Shown: piece after piece, positions 36,384 through 44,214 of the stretch
Layout: each line of letters opens with the position of its first letter
How positions within the stretch are numbered: the stretch's first letter is position 1
Assembly: GCA_021647265.1 (NCBI GenBank)
Contig: JAKIVA010000015.1
Location: forward strand, 1-51,937
Direction: 5' to 3'
Source: Lutibacter sp.
GTDB lineage: Bacteria > Bacteroidota > Bacteroidia > Flavobacteriales > Flavobacteriaceae
Length of the DNA stretch: 51,937 nucleotides
Notes under the pieces: model-generated
Seen by the model: only the letters and a program-made list of their open reading frames with translations
The model's database searches: none
What the model was told of the DNA's origin: nothing
Position numbers and translations under genes: made by a program

Positions 36384-38267
36384 TTATTTTTCGCGTTCAA
36401 ACGTATCATTAACCACCTCTACTATTTGAGTTTTAGCATTAAAATAGTTACTAAGAGTTGCAACACGTTTGTTTTGCAATATATTTTTTGATTTATTGGT
36501 GTGATAATGTCTGACATTATGTTCTACCTGACGAGATGAACTAAAACTAGAAACCCTTTTGAGATAGCCAATAACTCTAGTTCCATAATCTACATCTGTA
36601 GAATTACACTTACTGCACTTCTGAAGTGTTTTTTTATCTATATGGCTACAGGAATTACAAATAGTTATTTTAATATTAAAACAAAAATAATTACACCCTG
36701 CCAAAGCCGTAGCATTAATTAACTTCAAAAAACCATCTTTATTTGGAGCTTCTTCAAGGTTCAAATGAAGTGCAGAACCTCCATCTAAATACTGAATAAT
36801 TTCATTTCCATGAAGTATTATTTTATCCAACGTATTTATAGTATTATCTTCAACTGCATAAAAATAGGAATTATAACAATCTCTAGGCACAAACAAACCA
36901 TCCTCTTTATCCCACTTTGCATTTTTAACTCCTAAATTTTCAGCTGGAACGAATTCTGTATTGAACATATAACCATATTCCTTTTTGGCTCTCTTATTTG
37001 CTTCAAAAATTATTTTAAGATAATTGGTTACAAATTCTTTATAAACTTCACTATTTTCAACTTTAATACCTTTACTTTCTGCCGCTTCAACCATTCCATT
37101 AATTCCAATGGTTAAAAACTGTTTATCCAATGTAATAAATCCGGCATTATATGCAGGTAGCATTCCTGCCTGCTTATATTCTTCAATTAGTTTGCGATAG
37201 GCAACCTGATATTTATGAATTTTATTAATTTCAGTTTCTAAACAATTGTTTTGCTGAATCAAGCGATTCATATTCAATGTAATTACATTTATTGAACCTG
37301 TGGCAACTCCACCTGCTCCTAAAGAATAACTAAAAGTATTGTCGGTTATTTCACTTCTCAACCTACAACAAGAAGCCAGGCTATCAGCATTTTCAGATTG
37401 ATAGATAAAAAATGAGTTCCCTTCACTTAATTCTTCTGCGCACATGTTTGCAAATTCAGTATCAACAGGCTTGCCTTCATTTACCAACATTGCAGCTGTA
37501 ACTACTGGAAAAGTCAAAACTGCTTTTTCTCTTTCCTTATTAAACCATTTCATAAAAAATTGCTGAAATTTTTTAACACTATCCCACTTCGGTTTTGTCA
37601 TATCTGGAAAAACAAAATCACCAAACATGCTATTAAAATATTGTTCATCATATAATGAAACATTCCAAAAAACAGACTGATACCCACGAGCAGCGGCTGG
37701 TTGATTAATAGCATAAACAGCATGTTGAAGGTGGTTTTCTACCGATTTTTTATTGGTTTTTAAATAATCATCCCCAAAGTCTTTTCTAGCAAAATAATCA
37801 AAATACAACAAAAACTCTACTGTTGCTAAAGCCCCTGCAAACTGAGAACTAATTGCAAAAACCAAGTTTACAAATTCACCACAGAAACTCTCTAAATGTT
37901 GAGGAGCTTTACTTTCTCCTCCTAACTTAGTTAATCCATCAAATAAAAATGGATACATACTTATTGAGACACAGTACGGTTTAAGAGAGGTTTCATCATG
38001 CACATATATTTCATGAGCTTCAATTTGCCTTATGTATTCATTGGCCAGATTATCTCCAAACAAATTACGTATCTTATTTTTAACCAATTGCCTATTTACC
38101 TGAATATTAATATCTTTATTTAATTCAGCCTCCATAGTGGCTATATTTTTTGAAGAAACATTTGCATTTGCATCTAATAGCGAACCATCTGCGGCATTAT
38201 TAGAATTGATGTAATTTTCAATAAAAGCTATTTTTTTTGTAATTTGTGCTGTGGTTAATCTTATCAT
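36384..38267 (-). CDS. nrdD: Anaerobic ribonucleoside-triphosphate reductase (class III)
   Basis: NrdD makes deoxyribonucleotides from NTPs using a glycyl radical and is oxygen-sensitive. The C-terminus has the Zn-binding cysteines (CNSCSHID and CSKCNSTD) and the radical-carrying motif RVIGYL in place of the usual RVCGYLG. The length is 627 residues. The N-terminus has about 40 residues in front of the catalytic barrel, so the ATP-cone regulatory domain seen in many NrdD proteins looks absent or very short. It follows nrdG by three bases, and the operon is behind a cobalamin riboswitch. Confidence 0.93.
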   Translation of the reverse strand: MIRLTTAQITKKIAFIENYINSNNAADGSLLDANANVSSKNIATMEAELNKDINIQVNRQLVKNKIRNLFGDNLANEYIRQIEAHEIYVHDETSLKPYCVSISMYPFLFDGLTKLGGESKAPQHLESFCGEFVNLVFAISSQFAGALATVEFLLYFDYFARKDFGDDYLKTNKKSVENHLQHAVYAINQPAAARGYQSVFWNVSLYDEQYFNSMFGDFVFPDMTKPKWDSVKKFQQFFMKWFNKEREKAVLTFPVVTAAMLVNEGKPVDTEFANMCAEELSEGNSFFIYQSENADSLASCCRLRSEITDNTFSYSLGAGGVATGSINVITLNMNRLIQQNNCLETEINKIHKYQVAYRKLIEEYKQAGMLPAYNAGFITLDKQFLTIGINGMVEAAESKGIKVENSEVYKEFVTNYLKIIFEANKRAKKEYGYMFNTEFVPAENLGVKNAKWDKEDGLFVPRDCYNSYFYAVEDNTINTLDKIILHGNEIIQYLDGGSALHLNLEEAPNKDGFLKLINATALAGCNYFCFNIKITICNSCSHIDKKTLQKCSKCNSTDVDYGTRVIGYLKRVSSFSSSRQVEHNVRHYHTNKSKNILQNKRVATLSNYFNAKTQIVEVVNDTFEREK

Positions 38268-38270
38268 GGT

Positions 38271-38720
38271 TTATTTTTTTATGAATAAATGATTTAATAT
38301 TGTTTTTGTTTTTACTTCTATAAATTTTTGATTGGTAATTTCACTGTCTAATCCTCCCAGTTTAGAAATCCAAGCACCTGTTTTTAGCCAAGTTAACTCT
38401 TCAAGTATCTCATTATCTATTCTGTCTAAACCGGTATATAACCCTGTTTTGTATCCCATTTCTTTTGCCCTTTTTAAATTTTCAACTAATTCTTGTCGAT
38501 GCCATTCTCCTCCCATAAACAAAACACAACTTGCAAAACCTTTGTATTTTTGAAGAGTTTGAAGGTATTTTTTATTTATAAGTTTTTCTCCGCTACCTTC
38601 TTTCCATAAATAGGGTGAATGACACCCTTCACAGTGTAATTTACAGCCAGTTATTGTGAAGCAAATACTAATTTCACCTGGGATTTCTTGCAATACTATT
38701 TGTATATCAGAGTAATTCAT
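38271..38720 (-). CDS. nrdG: Anaerobic ribonucleotide reductase activating protein (radical SAM)
   Basis: NrdG is the radical-SAM iron-sulfur enzyme that installs the glycyl radical on NrdD. The cluster motif CKLHCEGC (CX3CX2C) lies near residue 30, followed by LFMGGEWHRQEL. I use the ATG at 38720 (149 residues); the longer TTG form (38732) adds four unusual residues. It lies directly upstream of nrdD in one operon. The region in front of it carries a cobalamin riboswitch. Confidence 0.92.
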   Translation of the reverse strand: MNYSDIQIVLQEIPGEISICFTITGCKLHCEGCHSPYLWKEGSGEKLINKKYLQTLQKYKGFASCVLFMGGEWHRQELVENLKRAKEMGYKTGLYTGLDRIDNEILEELTWLKTGAWISKLGGLDSEITNQKFIEVKTKTILNHLFIKK

Positions 38721-38852
38721 CTTAAATACCAATTATTTAAATTTAGAATGATGAAAATATCATCATAAATAAAATTGTTAAAAAATAATTATATTGATTT
38801 CATATAGAAACAATTCTTACAAACTTTTTTCCCGAAAGTTTACTAATCTAAA

Positions 38853-39028
38853 TGAATTGGCAGGTCTTCTGACTTACTCTAGTTTTTAAGCCTTCCCATC
38901 ACTAAAATGATAGTGGCATAAGAATAAAAAACCTTTATAGAGCTTACAGCTGCGGGAACAGTTCAGGTATTTCACCTGATTCCCATTTAATCCTAACAAA
39001 TAGAAATTTGTTTAAGAACCAAATTCCT
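38853..39028 (-). ncRNA. Cobalamin riboswitch upstream of nrdG-nrdD
   Basis: On the minus strand the conserved elements occur in order: GGGAATCAGGTG, the core CCCGCAGCTGTAAGC, and the B12 box AGTCAGAAGACCTGCC (38859-38874), which is followed by CAATTC. P1 can be formed by GAATTTGG (39019-39026) with CCAATTC at the other end. The length of about 176 nt is normal. Downstream, 38821-38841 contains an AAACTTT / AAAGTTT hairpin that could be the expression platform. It should lower nrdGD expression when B12 is plentiful. Confidence 0.92.
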
Positions 39029-39279
39029 TTCGAAGGTAAATAGGATTTTTTATGGTAGAACAGAACAGAATTTATTTTATTAAATACTTATTAACAGCCG
39101 TGCGTTTATATTTAAACCAAGTACAAAATAATGCTATACTATTCTGTGAAATTATATTAATTCTACGCGTTGTGCATTATTATTTATTTACACAAATAAG
39201 TGTTAGTTCGAATGGTTTTTCGATAGAAAATCGTATCGAGAATTATTTTGAAGAGGCTGTCTAAAAAGCAGATATATGC
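39029..39279. other. Region upstream of the riboswitch, without a convincing gene
   Basis: About 250 bp between the riboswitch and the peroxiredoxin gene. A 70-codon open frame crosses it on the plus strand (39052-39264), but its end lies in repeat-like DNA and its residues do not resemble a known family. The minus-strand promoter of nrdGD should be in this stretch; no full TAnnTTTG box was found, with TATTTACC near 39037-39044 the nearest. Confidence 0.5.
39208..39268. repeat. Remnant repeat: Flavobacteriia palindrome plus transposon-end-like sequence
   Basis: 39208-39240 carries two oppositely oriented TCGA-rich segments (TTTTTCGATAGAAAATCG, then TATCGAGAA), as in repeated intergenic palindromes of Flavobacteriia. 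It is followed at 39247-39268 by TTTTGAAGAGGCTGTCTAAA and two further bases that match the left end of the MITE-like element at 24036-24057 with one difference. No second end is present, so it is probably a decayed element. Confidence 0.5.
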
Positions 39280-39807
39280 TTATATCTCTCTTAACTTTTT
39301 AAGAGCGTTCTCAATATGTTTTTCGGCTTTAAACTGACTGTTAAAAATATATTGAACAATCCCTTTCTTATCAATAACATACGTAACGCGTCCTGGTAAA
39401 AAAATCATACTTTTAGGTACTCCAAATAATTGTCTAACTTCATTATTAATATCCGCTAATAACGTAAATGGCAAGTTATATTTTTCCTTAAATTTTTTAT
39501 GAGATGCTACATTATCAGCACTAATTCCTATAACTAACGCATTTACATCTTTAAATTGTTCAAACTCATCTCTAAATTTACATGCTTCCTTTATACAACC
39601 GGGTGTATCATCTTTAGGATAAAAATAAATAACCATTGGTTTTCCCATGGTATTATCAACTGTAAACAAATTTCCATTTTCATCATTCAATGTAAATGAG
39701 GGTACTTTGTCTCCAACTTCAATTTTTTTCATAGGGTTATCGTTTATTTTACAATTTAAAAATAGTATTCCTGCTGCTATTACAATTAAAATAATATATT
39801 TTTTCAT
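39280..39807 (-). CDS. Bcp/AhpC-type peroxiredoxin, predicted lipoprotein
   Basis: This peroxiredoxin reduces peroxides with a thiol. The peroxidatic Cys is in DDTPGCIKEACKFRDEF (first Cys; the second, five residues later, is the Bcp-type resolving position). Unlike E. coli Bcp, the N-terminus is a lipoprotein signal peptide with lipobox LFLNC, so it is envelope-attached. The length of 175 residues is Bcp plus the signal. It does not share a transcript with the ade gene, which is divergent. Confidence 0.87.
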   Translation of the reverse strand: MKKYIILIVIAAGILFLNCKINDNPMKKIEVGDKVPSFTLNDENGNLFTVDNTMGKPMVIYFYPKDDTPGCIKEACKFRDEFEQFKDVNALVIGISADNVASHKKFKEKYNLPFTLLADINNEVRQLFGVPKSMIFLPGRVTYVIDKKGIVQYIFNSQFKAEKHIENALKKLREI

Positions 39808-39946
39808 ATTTATGTTTTAACAAATATCAATTAAAATAATTAAATGGTTAATTTTGTATGCTGGAGTAAGTGCATTTTAAAACTTTTAATACAAAAAAAC
39901 AATTTGCGCAAATTAAATAAGACTATAACATACTAAAAATAAATAG

Positions 39947-40954
39947 ATGAAAACATTTATTGAAAATTTACCAAAAGCTGAATTACATTTACATATCGAA
40001 GGTTCTTTTGAACCTGCTTTAATGTTTGAAATTGCCAAAAGAAATAATATTAAAATACCATACAATTCAATTGAAGAAATTGAAGAAGCGTATAAATTTG
40101 ACTGTCTACAAGATTTTTTAGATATTTATTATCAAGGTGCAGGTGTTTTAACTACTGAACAAGACTTCTATGATTTAACTTATAGTTACTTACAAAAATG
40201 TGCCAATCAAAATGTGCGACATACCGAAATTATGTTTGACCCTCAAACACATACTGAACGTGGAATTTCATTTGAAACTGTTATAAACGGTATTTCTAAA
40301 GCCTGTGATGATGCAAAAGAAAAATTAAACGTTTCATCACTTTTAATTATGAGTTATTTACGTCATTTAAGTGAAGAGGAAGCCTTTAAAACATTAGAAC
40401 AATCCTTACCTTTTAAACACAAAATAGCCGCTGTTGGGTTAGACTCTTCAGAAAAAGGAAATCCACCTTCTAAATTTAAAAATGTATATGAAGCATCTGT
40501 TAAAGAAGGATATATTCCTGTAGCACACGCAGGGGAAGAAGGATCTGCAGATTACGTTTGGGAAGCTATTGATATTTTAGGCATTAAGCGTATTGATCAC
40601 GGTAATAATTCTTTACAAGATGAAAAATTAATAGCTGAAATTATTAAACGAGATATGGCATTAACCGTTTGCCCATTATCTAATACCGCGTTACAAGTTG
40701 TTAATGATTTAAAAAAGCATCCGTTGAAAAAAATGATAGATTTAGGACTGAAAGTAACTATCAATTCCGATGACCCTGCTTATTTTGGTGGACAAGTAAA
40801 CAAAAATTATATGGCTATTCAAAAAGCGCTTGATTTAACAAAAGAAGAACTTTATTTGTTAGCAAAAAATTCTTTTCAATATTCATTCTTAGATGAAGAT
40901 TCGAAACAAATCCACATCAAAGAATTGGATAATTATTACTCAAATAACGCCTAG
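39947..40954 (+). CDS. Adenine deaminase of the adenosine-deaminase superfamily
   Basis: The enzyme converts adenine (less likely adenosine) to hypoxanthine (inosine). Zinc-binding motifs are AELHLHIEGS, the HAGEEG His/Glu pair, RIDHG and the Asp pair in NSDDPAYFGG. The stretch FLDIYYQGAGVLTTEQDFYD and MFDPQTHTERGI are typical of the bacterial adenine-deaminase branch (Pseudomonas PA0148 type) rather than of adenosine deaminases. The length of 335 residues fits. The next gene starts at the stop codon (one-base overlap), so they are coupled. Confidence 0.85.
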   Translation: MKTFIENLPKAELHLHIEGSFEPALMFEIAKRNNIKIPYNSIEEIEEAYKFDCLQDFLDIYYQGAGVLTTEQDFYDLTYSYLQKCANQNVRHTEIMFDPQTHTERGISFETVINGISKACDDAKEKLNVSSLLIMSYLRHLSEEEAFKTLEQSLPFKHKIAAVGLDSSEKGNPPSKFKNVYEASVKEGYIPVAHAGEEGSADYVWEAIDILGIKRIDHGNNSLQDEKLIAEIIKRDMALTVCPLSNTALQVVNDLKKHPLKKMIDLGLKVTINSDDPAYFGGQVNKNYMAIQKALDLTKEELYLLAKNSFQYSFLDEDSKQIHIKELDNYYSNNA

Positions 40955-41445
40955 TGGAAACTAAAAAAATTACGCTAGAAGTAATTGGGGAAATAAAAAC
41001 ACCTTGGCATACCTTACAAAATATGCCAATTCAGCCCATTGGAGCAAAAGCCGTTAAGGGTATTGTAGAAGTATATCCTGAATTTGTTGATGGTTTAAAG
41101 GAAATTGAAGGATTTTCACATATTATTTTAATATACCAACTACACTTAGTAACCAAACCACAATTGGAAGTTATTCCTTTTATGGATACAAAACCTAAGG
41201 GAGTTTTTGCTACCAGGTCACCAAAAAGACCAAATAAAATTGGTATTTCAACAGTTGAAATTGAAAAGGTTGAAGGAAATAAAATTCACATATTAGATGT
41301 AGATATGATAAATAATTCTCCACTATTAGATATCAAGCCCTTTTTTGAAGATTTTGATAATAGATTTAATACAAAAAAGGGATGGCTAGCCAATAAAAAT
41401 GATATTGACAAATACCATTTTAAATCGGATGGCAGGTTTAAATAA
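40954..41445 (+). CDS. trmO: tRNA (N6-threonylcarbamoyladenosine37-N6)-methyltransferase TrmO/TsaA-like
   Basis: TrmO methylates the t6A base at position 37 of some threonine tRNAs with S-adenosylmethionine. The small beta-barrel domain is visible: IGEIKTPW near the start, GFSHIILIYQLH, and GVFATRSPKRPNKIGIS, with the conserved Arg/Ser/Pro cluster. At 163 residues it lacks the C-terminal extension of E. coli TrmO. It starts with GTG overlapping the preceding TAG by one base. A threonylcarbamoyl-AMP synthase of the same pathway is encoded 35 kb away at 6.2 kb. Confidence 0.85.
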   Translation: METKKITLEVIGEIKTPWHTLQNMPIQPIGAKAVKGIVEVYPEFVDGLKEIEGFSHIILIYQLHLVTKPQLEVIPFMDTKPKGVFATRSPKRPNKIGISTVEIEKVEGNKIHILDVDMINNSPLLDIKPFFEDFDNRFNTKKGWLANKNDIDKYHFKSDGRFK

Positions 41446-41521
41446 TTTTAATTAAAAATTACAATAACTACTAATTACAATCGTTACACACTATAAATTA
41501 ACTTACCCCTAACAAACTTTT

Positions 41522-42112
41522 ATGAAAACCAAGATTCTTATATTAATAGTTGTTATTGTTTCTTCTACATCTCTATTTAGTCAGGCTACCAAAAAGTTTA
41601 TAGATACAGGTTCTGTAAAAAATCAGTTTGATTATTTAATAACCAAATCGTATAAATACAAAGATTATAAAAGTGTAAAAACCAATTGGTTATACAAATT
41701 AAAAACAAATGTTGCTGATTCAATTTCTGCATTAAAAAAAGAAATAACAATTGCTAATTCAACTATAAATTCTCAAAATAAAACAATCGACAGTTTAAAA
41801 TTAGCTGTAAACTCTTCTAAAGAAACAGTGAATAGTTTAAATACTAAAATTCAAAGTATATCTTTACTAGGTTTGCAATTTAATAAGGAAACTTTTAAAA
41901 CCATTGTATTTTCATTTATTGCCATACTTGCTGTTTTACTATTATTTTTTATTACAAAATTTAAGCAAAGTAATAATATAACTGTACAAACAAAACAAGC
42001 ACTTAAAGAGTTAGATGAAGAGTTTGAAACTCATAGAAAAATAGCCTTAGAACGTGAGCAAAAAGTTAGACGTCAATTGCAAGATGAATTAAATAAACAG
42101 AAAAAAGACTAA
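41522..42112 (+). CDS. Membrane protein with coiled coils, unknown function
   Basis: The protein has a signal peptide (MKTKILILIVVIVSSTSLFS), a basic region that starts FDYLITKSYKYKDYKSVKT, a coiled coil of about 45 residues before the single membrane helix (residues about 128-148, IVFSFIAILAVLLLFFI) and a second acidic/basic coiled coil after it. Proteins of this type in Flavobacteriia are sometimes labelled tRNA guanine-N1-methyltransferase, which is not supported here: no SAM-binding or knot motif is visible. I do not recognise the function. Confidence 0.75.
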   Translation: MKTKILILIVVIVSSTSLFSQATKKFIDTGSVKNQFDYLITKSYKYKDYKSVKTNWLYKLKTNVADSISALKKEITIANSTINSQNKTIDSLKLAVNSSKETVNSLNTKIQSISLLGLQFNKETFKTIVFSFIAILAVLLLFFITKFKQSNNITVQTKQALKELDEEFETHRKIALEREQKVRRQLQDELNKQKKD

Positions 42113-42157
42113 CTCCTTTTAAAATTTTATATTAAATTTACTTTCATATTTTTATAA

Positions 42158-42784
42158 ATGGATGTAAATGAACTAATTAAATCTAAACTTTCTTTTTTAG
42201 GAAGCTCTTTACTGAATGATATTGTAGCAGCTTCTTCTCAATTAAATTTTGAAAAAGGCACTGAATTATTGCGCGAAGGACAATTTGTAAAAGTAATACC
42301 CATTGTACTTACCGGTTTAATAAAAGTATTTTCACGCTATGAAGATAAAGAATTGCTATTGTACTACATAAAACCTTCTGAAAGTTGTGTAATGTCATTT
42401 TCAGCAAGTCTAAAAAATACGCCAAGTCAGGTATTTGCCATTACTGAGGAAGATACAACTGTATTGTTATTACCTGCCTCAAAAATTGATGGATGGGTGA
42501 AAAAATTCCCTGATTTTAATCAATTATTTTTTGAACAATACAATGTTAGGTATCATGAATTATTAAAAACTATCAATCACCTTTTATTTGATAAATTAGA
42601 TGTTAGATTGTATCATTATCTAATTGAAAAAAAGGATATTACTAAAAAAAATCCAATTAAAATCTCACATCGACAAATTGCAAATGAATTAGGAACTGCA
42701 AGAGAAGTTATAAGTAGACTTCTAAAAAAATTAGAAGGTGAAAACAAAGTCAAACAATTGTCAAACCAAATTAAAATTTTGTAA
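42158..42784 (+). CDS. Crp/Fnr-family transcriptional regulator
   Basis: The N-terminal cyclic-nucleotide-binding-like fold covers residues about 20-120 (GTELLREGQFVKVIPIVLTG). The C-terminal winged helix contains SHRQIANELGTAREVISRLL. There is no Fnr-type cysteine cluster. The length of 208 residues is slightly less than E. coli Crp. The next gene (DUF2892) is 76 bp downstream, and an inverted repeat GTGAC-N4-GTCAC lies between them. In Flavobacteriia, Crp regulators are often next to DUF2892 and sulfur-related genes. The effector is not known. Confidence 0.88.
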   Translation: MDVNELIKSKLSFLGSSLLNDIVAASSQLNFEKGTELLREGQFVKVIPIVLTGLIKVFSRYEDKELLLYYIKPSESCVMSFSASLKNTPSQVFAITEEDTTVLLLPASKIDGWVKKFPDFNQLFFEQYNVRYHELLKTINHLLFDKLDVRLYHYLIEKKDITKKNPIKISHRQIANELGTAREVISRLLKKLEGENKVKQLSNQIKIL

Positions 42785-42787
42785 CTG

Positions 42788-42801
42788 GTGACCATAGTCA
42801 C
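42788..42801. promoter_or_regulatory. Candidate Crp/Fnr-family operator
   Basis: The inverted repeat GTGAC-CATA-GTCAC lies three bases after the crp stop codon and 59 bp before the DUF2892 start codon. It resembles a Crp-family site (TGAC...GTCA, similar to the E. coli TGTGA-N6-TCACA). A TATCTTTA, close to TAnnTTTG, lies at 42813-42820. Confidence 0.5.
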
Positions 42802-42860
42802 TGCATAATTTATATCTTTAAGGTAATTTTACTTGTAATATTAATTAAAACTTATACAAC

Positions 42861-43064
42861 ATGAAAAAAAACATGGGGTCTGTCGACAAAATTATTAGAG
42901 TATTAATAGCTATTGTTATTGCTGTTTTATACTGGCAAGGAATTATTAGTGGTACACTTGCAATTGTACTTTTAGTATTGGGTATTGTATTTTTATTAAC
43001 AAGCCTTATAAACTTTTGCCCGTTATACACCATTTTTGGTATAAATACTTCTAAAAAAGAATAA
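42861..43064 (+). CDS. DUF2892 (YgaP-like) membrane protein
   Basis: The protein has two membrane helices (residues about 9-29 and 31-48, VLIAIVIAVLYWQGIISG and LAIVLLVLGIVFLLTSL) followed by the invariant NFCPLYTIFG. It is 67 residues, as usual for the family. In other bacteria this domain is attached to a rhodanese for sulfur handling. The Crp/Fnr-family regulator upstream and the palindrome in between suggest regulated expression. Confidence 0.88.
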   Translation: MKKNMGSVDKIIRVLIAIVIAVLYWQGIISGTLAIVLLVLGIVFLLTSLINFCPLYTIFGINTSKKE

Positions 43065-43077
43065 CTTTAATAATCAT

Positions 43078-43123
43078 TTGAGCGAAGTTCAAATACTTTT
43101 TAAAGTGTTTGAACTTCGCTCAA
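43078..43123. repeat. 46-bp near-perfect palindrome between DUF2892 and the PTPS-family gene
   Basis: Arms 43078-43093 and 43108-43123 are a perfect 16-bp inverted repeat (TTGAGCGAAGTTCAAA with its complement). The hairpin extends almost to the centre, so the stem is 22 bp with one G-T pair. There is no long T-run after it. It separates two convergent genes and may act as a terminator, or be one copy of an intergenic palindromic repeat. Confidence 0.8.
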
Positions 43124-43147
43124 TACAACTTATTTCGTTCTTAAAAA

Positions 43148-43558
43148 TTACGCTCCGCAGTAGGTTACAAAATTGCGTGGCGTTTCGTACAGCGTAATTG
43201 AAAGTTCTAATTCTTTTGCTATTTTACTACGCAGTATATTCCAAATAACAACAACAATATTTTCTGCAGTTGGGTTTAATGTTTTAAATTCAATCACCTC
43301 TTCGTTCAGGTTTTTATGATCAAATTTTTCTTCAATTTCAGTTTCAATTAAATTTTTTAAAACTTTCATATCCATTACAAAACCTGTATCAGGATGTATT
43401 TCTCCTTTTACCGAAACAATTAATTCATAATTATGTCCATGGTAATTTGGATTGGCACATTTACCAAATACGGTTGCATTACGGGCATCAGACCAATCTG
43501 CGTTGTACAATCTATGTGCTGCATTAAAATGTGCTTTTCTATTTACGGTAACTTTCAT
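43148..43558 (-). CDS. 6-pyruvoyl-tetrahydropterin synthase / 6-carboxytetrahydropterin synthase family protein
   Basis: The protein has the PTPS fold: FNAAHRLYN with the first zinc His, FGKCANPNYHGHNYEL, and a late Glu (YETPRNFV) typical of the family. The Cys-to-His spacing is CX5HGH, as in eukaryotic PTPS; QueD usually has CX3HGH. The enzyme may thus be a PTPS-like form and not a QueD. The length of 136 residues is normal. The gene lies two bases downstream of idi. Pterin or queuosine partner genes are not in the window. Confidence 0.82.
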   Translation of the reverse strand: MKVTVNRKAHFNAAHRLYNADWSDARNATVFGKCANPNYHGHNYELIVSVKGEIHPDTGFVMDMKVLKNLIETEIEEKFDHKNLNEEVIEFKTLNPTAENIVVVIWNILRSKIAKELELSITLYETPRNFVTYCGA

Positions 43559-43560
43559 AA

Positions 43561-44079
43561 CTATTGTTTTATAAAATCATAAAAATTTTCAAAAATAATT
43601 TTAAACCATTCAGTATAAATTTTAGGATTACTGATAATATCTTTTTTAACATCTTCAACATCCATCCACTTATATGCTTCAACCTCTTCCCTATTTATAA
43701 TTGGATTATCATTGTAAAAGCCAACCATTATATGATCTAATTCATGTTCAGTTAAACCATTATCAAAAGGAGCTTTATAAATAAATGATGTTTTTTCTTC
43801 CAACTCACATACAAAACCCATTTCTTCTTGTAGGCGCCGCTTCCCAGCTTCCAAATTACTTTCTCCATTTCGTTGATGACTACAACAAGTATTTGCCCAT
43901 AATAAAGGTGAGTGATATTTACTAGCAGCACGTTGCTGCAACATTAACTGATTATTACTATTAAAAATAAAAACCGAAAAAGCCCTGTGTAAAACGGCTT
44001 TTTCATGTGCTTCCATTTTTGGCATTAAACCAATTTGTTCATCTTTTTCATTAACTAAGATAACTTGTTCTTCTTTCAT
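43561..44079 (-). CDS. idi: Isopentenyl-diphosphate delta-isomerase, type 1
   Basis: Idi converts isopentenyl diphosphate to dimethylallyl diphosphate, the starter for isoprenoid chains. It is a Nudix-fold enzyme. The metal-binding and catalytic Cys lies in LLWANTCCSHQRNGE near residue 67, and the Glu pair in AGKRRLQEEMG. The length of 172 residues is normal. It is first in a two-gene unit with the PTPS-family gene, behind a full -7 box. Confidence 0.93.
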   Translation of the reverse strand: MKEEQVILVNEKDEQIGLMPKMEAHEKAVLHRAFSVFIFNSNNQLMLQQRAASKYHSPLLWANTCCSHQRNGESNLEAGKRRLQEEMGFVCELEEKTSFIYKAPFDNGLTEHELDHIMVGFYNDNPIINREEVEAYKWMDVEDVKKDIISNPKIYTEWFKIIFENFYDFIKQ

Positions 44080-44097
44080 TTTTTTATTGAATTGCTA

Positions 44098-44105
44098 CAA
44101 ATTTA
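44098..44105 (-). promoter_or_regulatory. Putative -7 box for idi
   Basis: On the minus strand the bases read TAAATTTG, a full match to TAnnTTTG, 19 bp upstream of the idi start codon. No clear -33 element. Confidence 0.5.
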
Positions 44106-44189
44106 CAAAAATGAAATTGTATAATTTACTATTGAAAAATTAAATAAATTTTGAACTTTTAATCTTTTCAACTTTCAAACTTTTAAACC

Positions 44190-44197
44190 TATCTTTG
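44190..44197 (+). promoter_or_regulatory. Putative -7 box for prfC
   Basis: The bases read TATCTTTG, a full match to TAnnTTTG and followed by CACC, the common context in Flavobacteriia. It lies 17 bp upstream of the prfC start codon. Confidence 0.6.
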
Positions 44198-44214
44198 CAC
44201 CTCAATTTTGATAA

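Noticed and set aside
39052..39264. 70-residue open frame upstream of the riboswitch
   Set aside because: Its C-terminus is encoded by repeat-like DNA, the residues match no family I know, and it runs against the nrdGD promoter region.
41522..42112. tRNA (guanine-N1)-methyltransferase
   Set aside because: This label is sometimes given to such proteins, but the sequence is a signal peptide, coiled coils and one membrane helix, with no methyltransferase motif.
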